A stretch of DNA of 64,000 nucleotides, from the NCBI GenBank assembly GCA_019054805.1, contig JAHQIY010000013.1, positions 3,100,001 through 3,164,000 on the forward strand. Direction: 5' to 3'. Below the pieces are notes generated by a model. The model searched no databases. It saw nothing but the letters and a program-made list of their open reading frames with translations, and was not told where the DNA came from. A program made the position numbers and the translations under genes. This document shows, one piece after another, positions 63,208-64,000 of the stretch. This DNA is from Brachionus manjavacas. Lineage: Eukaryota > Rotifera > Eurotatoria > Ploima > Brachionidae. Numbering within the stretch: the first letter of the stretch is position 1; every line of letters begins with the position of its first letter.

Positions 63208-64000
63208 TTAAATTAAATAATAAAGAGAAATATTTGTCGGTATCTTTCTAAAGTAGTAATTTTCTTTTTTTTGATTTTTTTCTAATTTTTTTGCACCCGC
63301 CAATTCTTTTGCGCTTTGATATATGTCGTCAATTACCCAATATGTTCCCGCAATTTTAAAAATCCCAACAATATGTCCAGGCTTTTTTAATGTTGAGCAT
63401 AGATACTGATATTTATTATTATCACATGTAATCACATTTGGTAATTCATTTATAAAAACATTATTATGATAGGATTGAATAAATAAAAATGATGGACTAT
63501 TAAAAAATTTAACTTCACATTTAGAATCAGCACAACATTCTTTGCATTTTTCAAGATTAAAATAAAACAAAATGATTTTTTGATTTGATTTTTTAAAAAA
63601 TATATCGTATGAAATATCCTTTATTATCCTGTCATTTAAATTACAGCTTATAGTACATTTTTTAATCAATCGATGTTTTTGAAAATCATTTAAATATACA
63701 AGAAAACAATTTTTTTCTGTACCATGCATTGTAATATGATTTGTATGCATTGAAACGTTTAGATTTTTCCCATCTACCATTATACTACTAATCCACAATT
63801 CTATTGCCTTGTTCCAATTTTTTTTATCTATCATTTCGATAATTTCGATTAATATAAATTTTGAATCATTTGAGGGCAAATCATTAAAAATATTAGGATT
63901 TCTAGAATAAATTAGCCAAAATGCAAGTAAAAAATAGTTAACTGGACTTGTGTTTGTTACATAAACATCGGATATTCCTTTGTATTTTATTAAAGAACCC
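63208..64000 (-). CDS. C-terminal part of a protease-like protein of unknown family (5' partial)
   Basis: Open on the minus strand from the window edge (64000) to a stop at 63208, 263 codons without a start. The edge region reads SDVYVTNTSPVNYFLLAFWL, then MIDKKNWNKAIELWISSIMV. A Cys cluster follows (NLEKCKECCADSKCEVKF), then SPSFLFIQSYHN and a block KKPGHIVGIFKIAGTYWVID plus D. N-T-x-P-V near the start and G-H-x-x-G-x-F-x-x-x-G-x-Y-W-V-I-D-D near the end are arranged like the Cys and His/Asp boxes of C19 (ubiquitin-specific) or transposon-borne cysteine proteases. If so the nucleophile is Ser (NTSPV), suggesting an inactive copy. I am not sure of the family. Confidence 0.5.
   Translation of the reverse strand, partial: GSLIKYKGISDVYVTNTSPVNYFLLAFWLIYSRNPNIFNDLPSNDSKFILIEIIEMIDKKNWNKAIELWISSIMVDGKNLNVSMHTNHITMHGTEKNCFLVYLNDFQKHRLIKKCTISCNLNDRIIKDISYDIFFKKSNQKIILFYFNLEKCKECCADSKCEVKFFNSPSFLFIQSYHNNVFINELPNVITCDNNKYQYLCSTLKKPGHIVGIFKIAGTYWVIDDIYQSAKELAGAKKLEKNQKKENYYFRKIPTNISLYYLI

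Overview
This is an AT-rich (roughly a quarter G+C by eye), gene-poor stretch of a small-bodied invertebrate genome. ALG1 carries seven canonical GT-AG introns of only 43-60 bp, several host-type exons are truncated at window edges, and most of the rest is transposon-derived. My best guess at the source is a monogonont rotifer (Brachionus-like), from the composition, tiny introns and LINE style. That is inference; no taxon-diagnostic gene is present.

Host genes or gene-like exons are: the first exon of a seven-transmembrane-receptor-like protein (1-225, minus, runs off the left edge); an intronless adenylate kinase 6 (22055-22597, plus); an eight-exon ALG1 mannosyltransferase (35744-37392, plus); a pair of hydrophobic multi-pass membrane protein paralogues, one broken (38868-39555) and one open (53365-53961); a frameshifted fragment of an inositol-trisphosphate receptor (58418-58709); the 3' exons of a single-pass membrane protein (62070-62743, plus); and the 3' part of a protease-like ORF (63208-64000, minus) that leaves the window on the right.

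The rest is layered mobile DNA. Non-LTR retrotransposon (LINE) debris is spread throughout: RT tails, an APE endonuclease block and gag-like ORF1 tails. A 5.9-kb Ty3/gypsy element (26170-32054) with two matching 207-bp LTRs sits inside one LINE remnant and carries an unusual C-terminal C2H2 zinc finger. DNA transposons include a DD37E Tc1/mariner deletion derivative inside a LINE tail (13806-14407); two pogo/Tigger-like deletion derivatives; a 1.24-kb element with perfect 27-bp inverted repeats and a TA duplication (34284-35527); two short hAT elements with perfect 8-bp target duplications (20103-20259, 23163-23571); a large decayed hAT (43004 to about 49740) holding a MULE with an intact 693-codon transposase (45387-47468); and several smaller fold-back elements.

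A segment of about 1.97 kb (41039-43003) recurs nearly identically at 49747-51716. The differences I checked are homopolymer lengths, and the second copy has the hAT insertion site empty. This is either a recent duplication or two haplotypes joined in assembly.

The host genes form no operon or pathway. The strongest biology here is the gypsy element with a zinc-finger tail, the MULE nested in the hAT, and the set of hAT-derived short elements.
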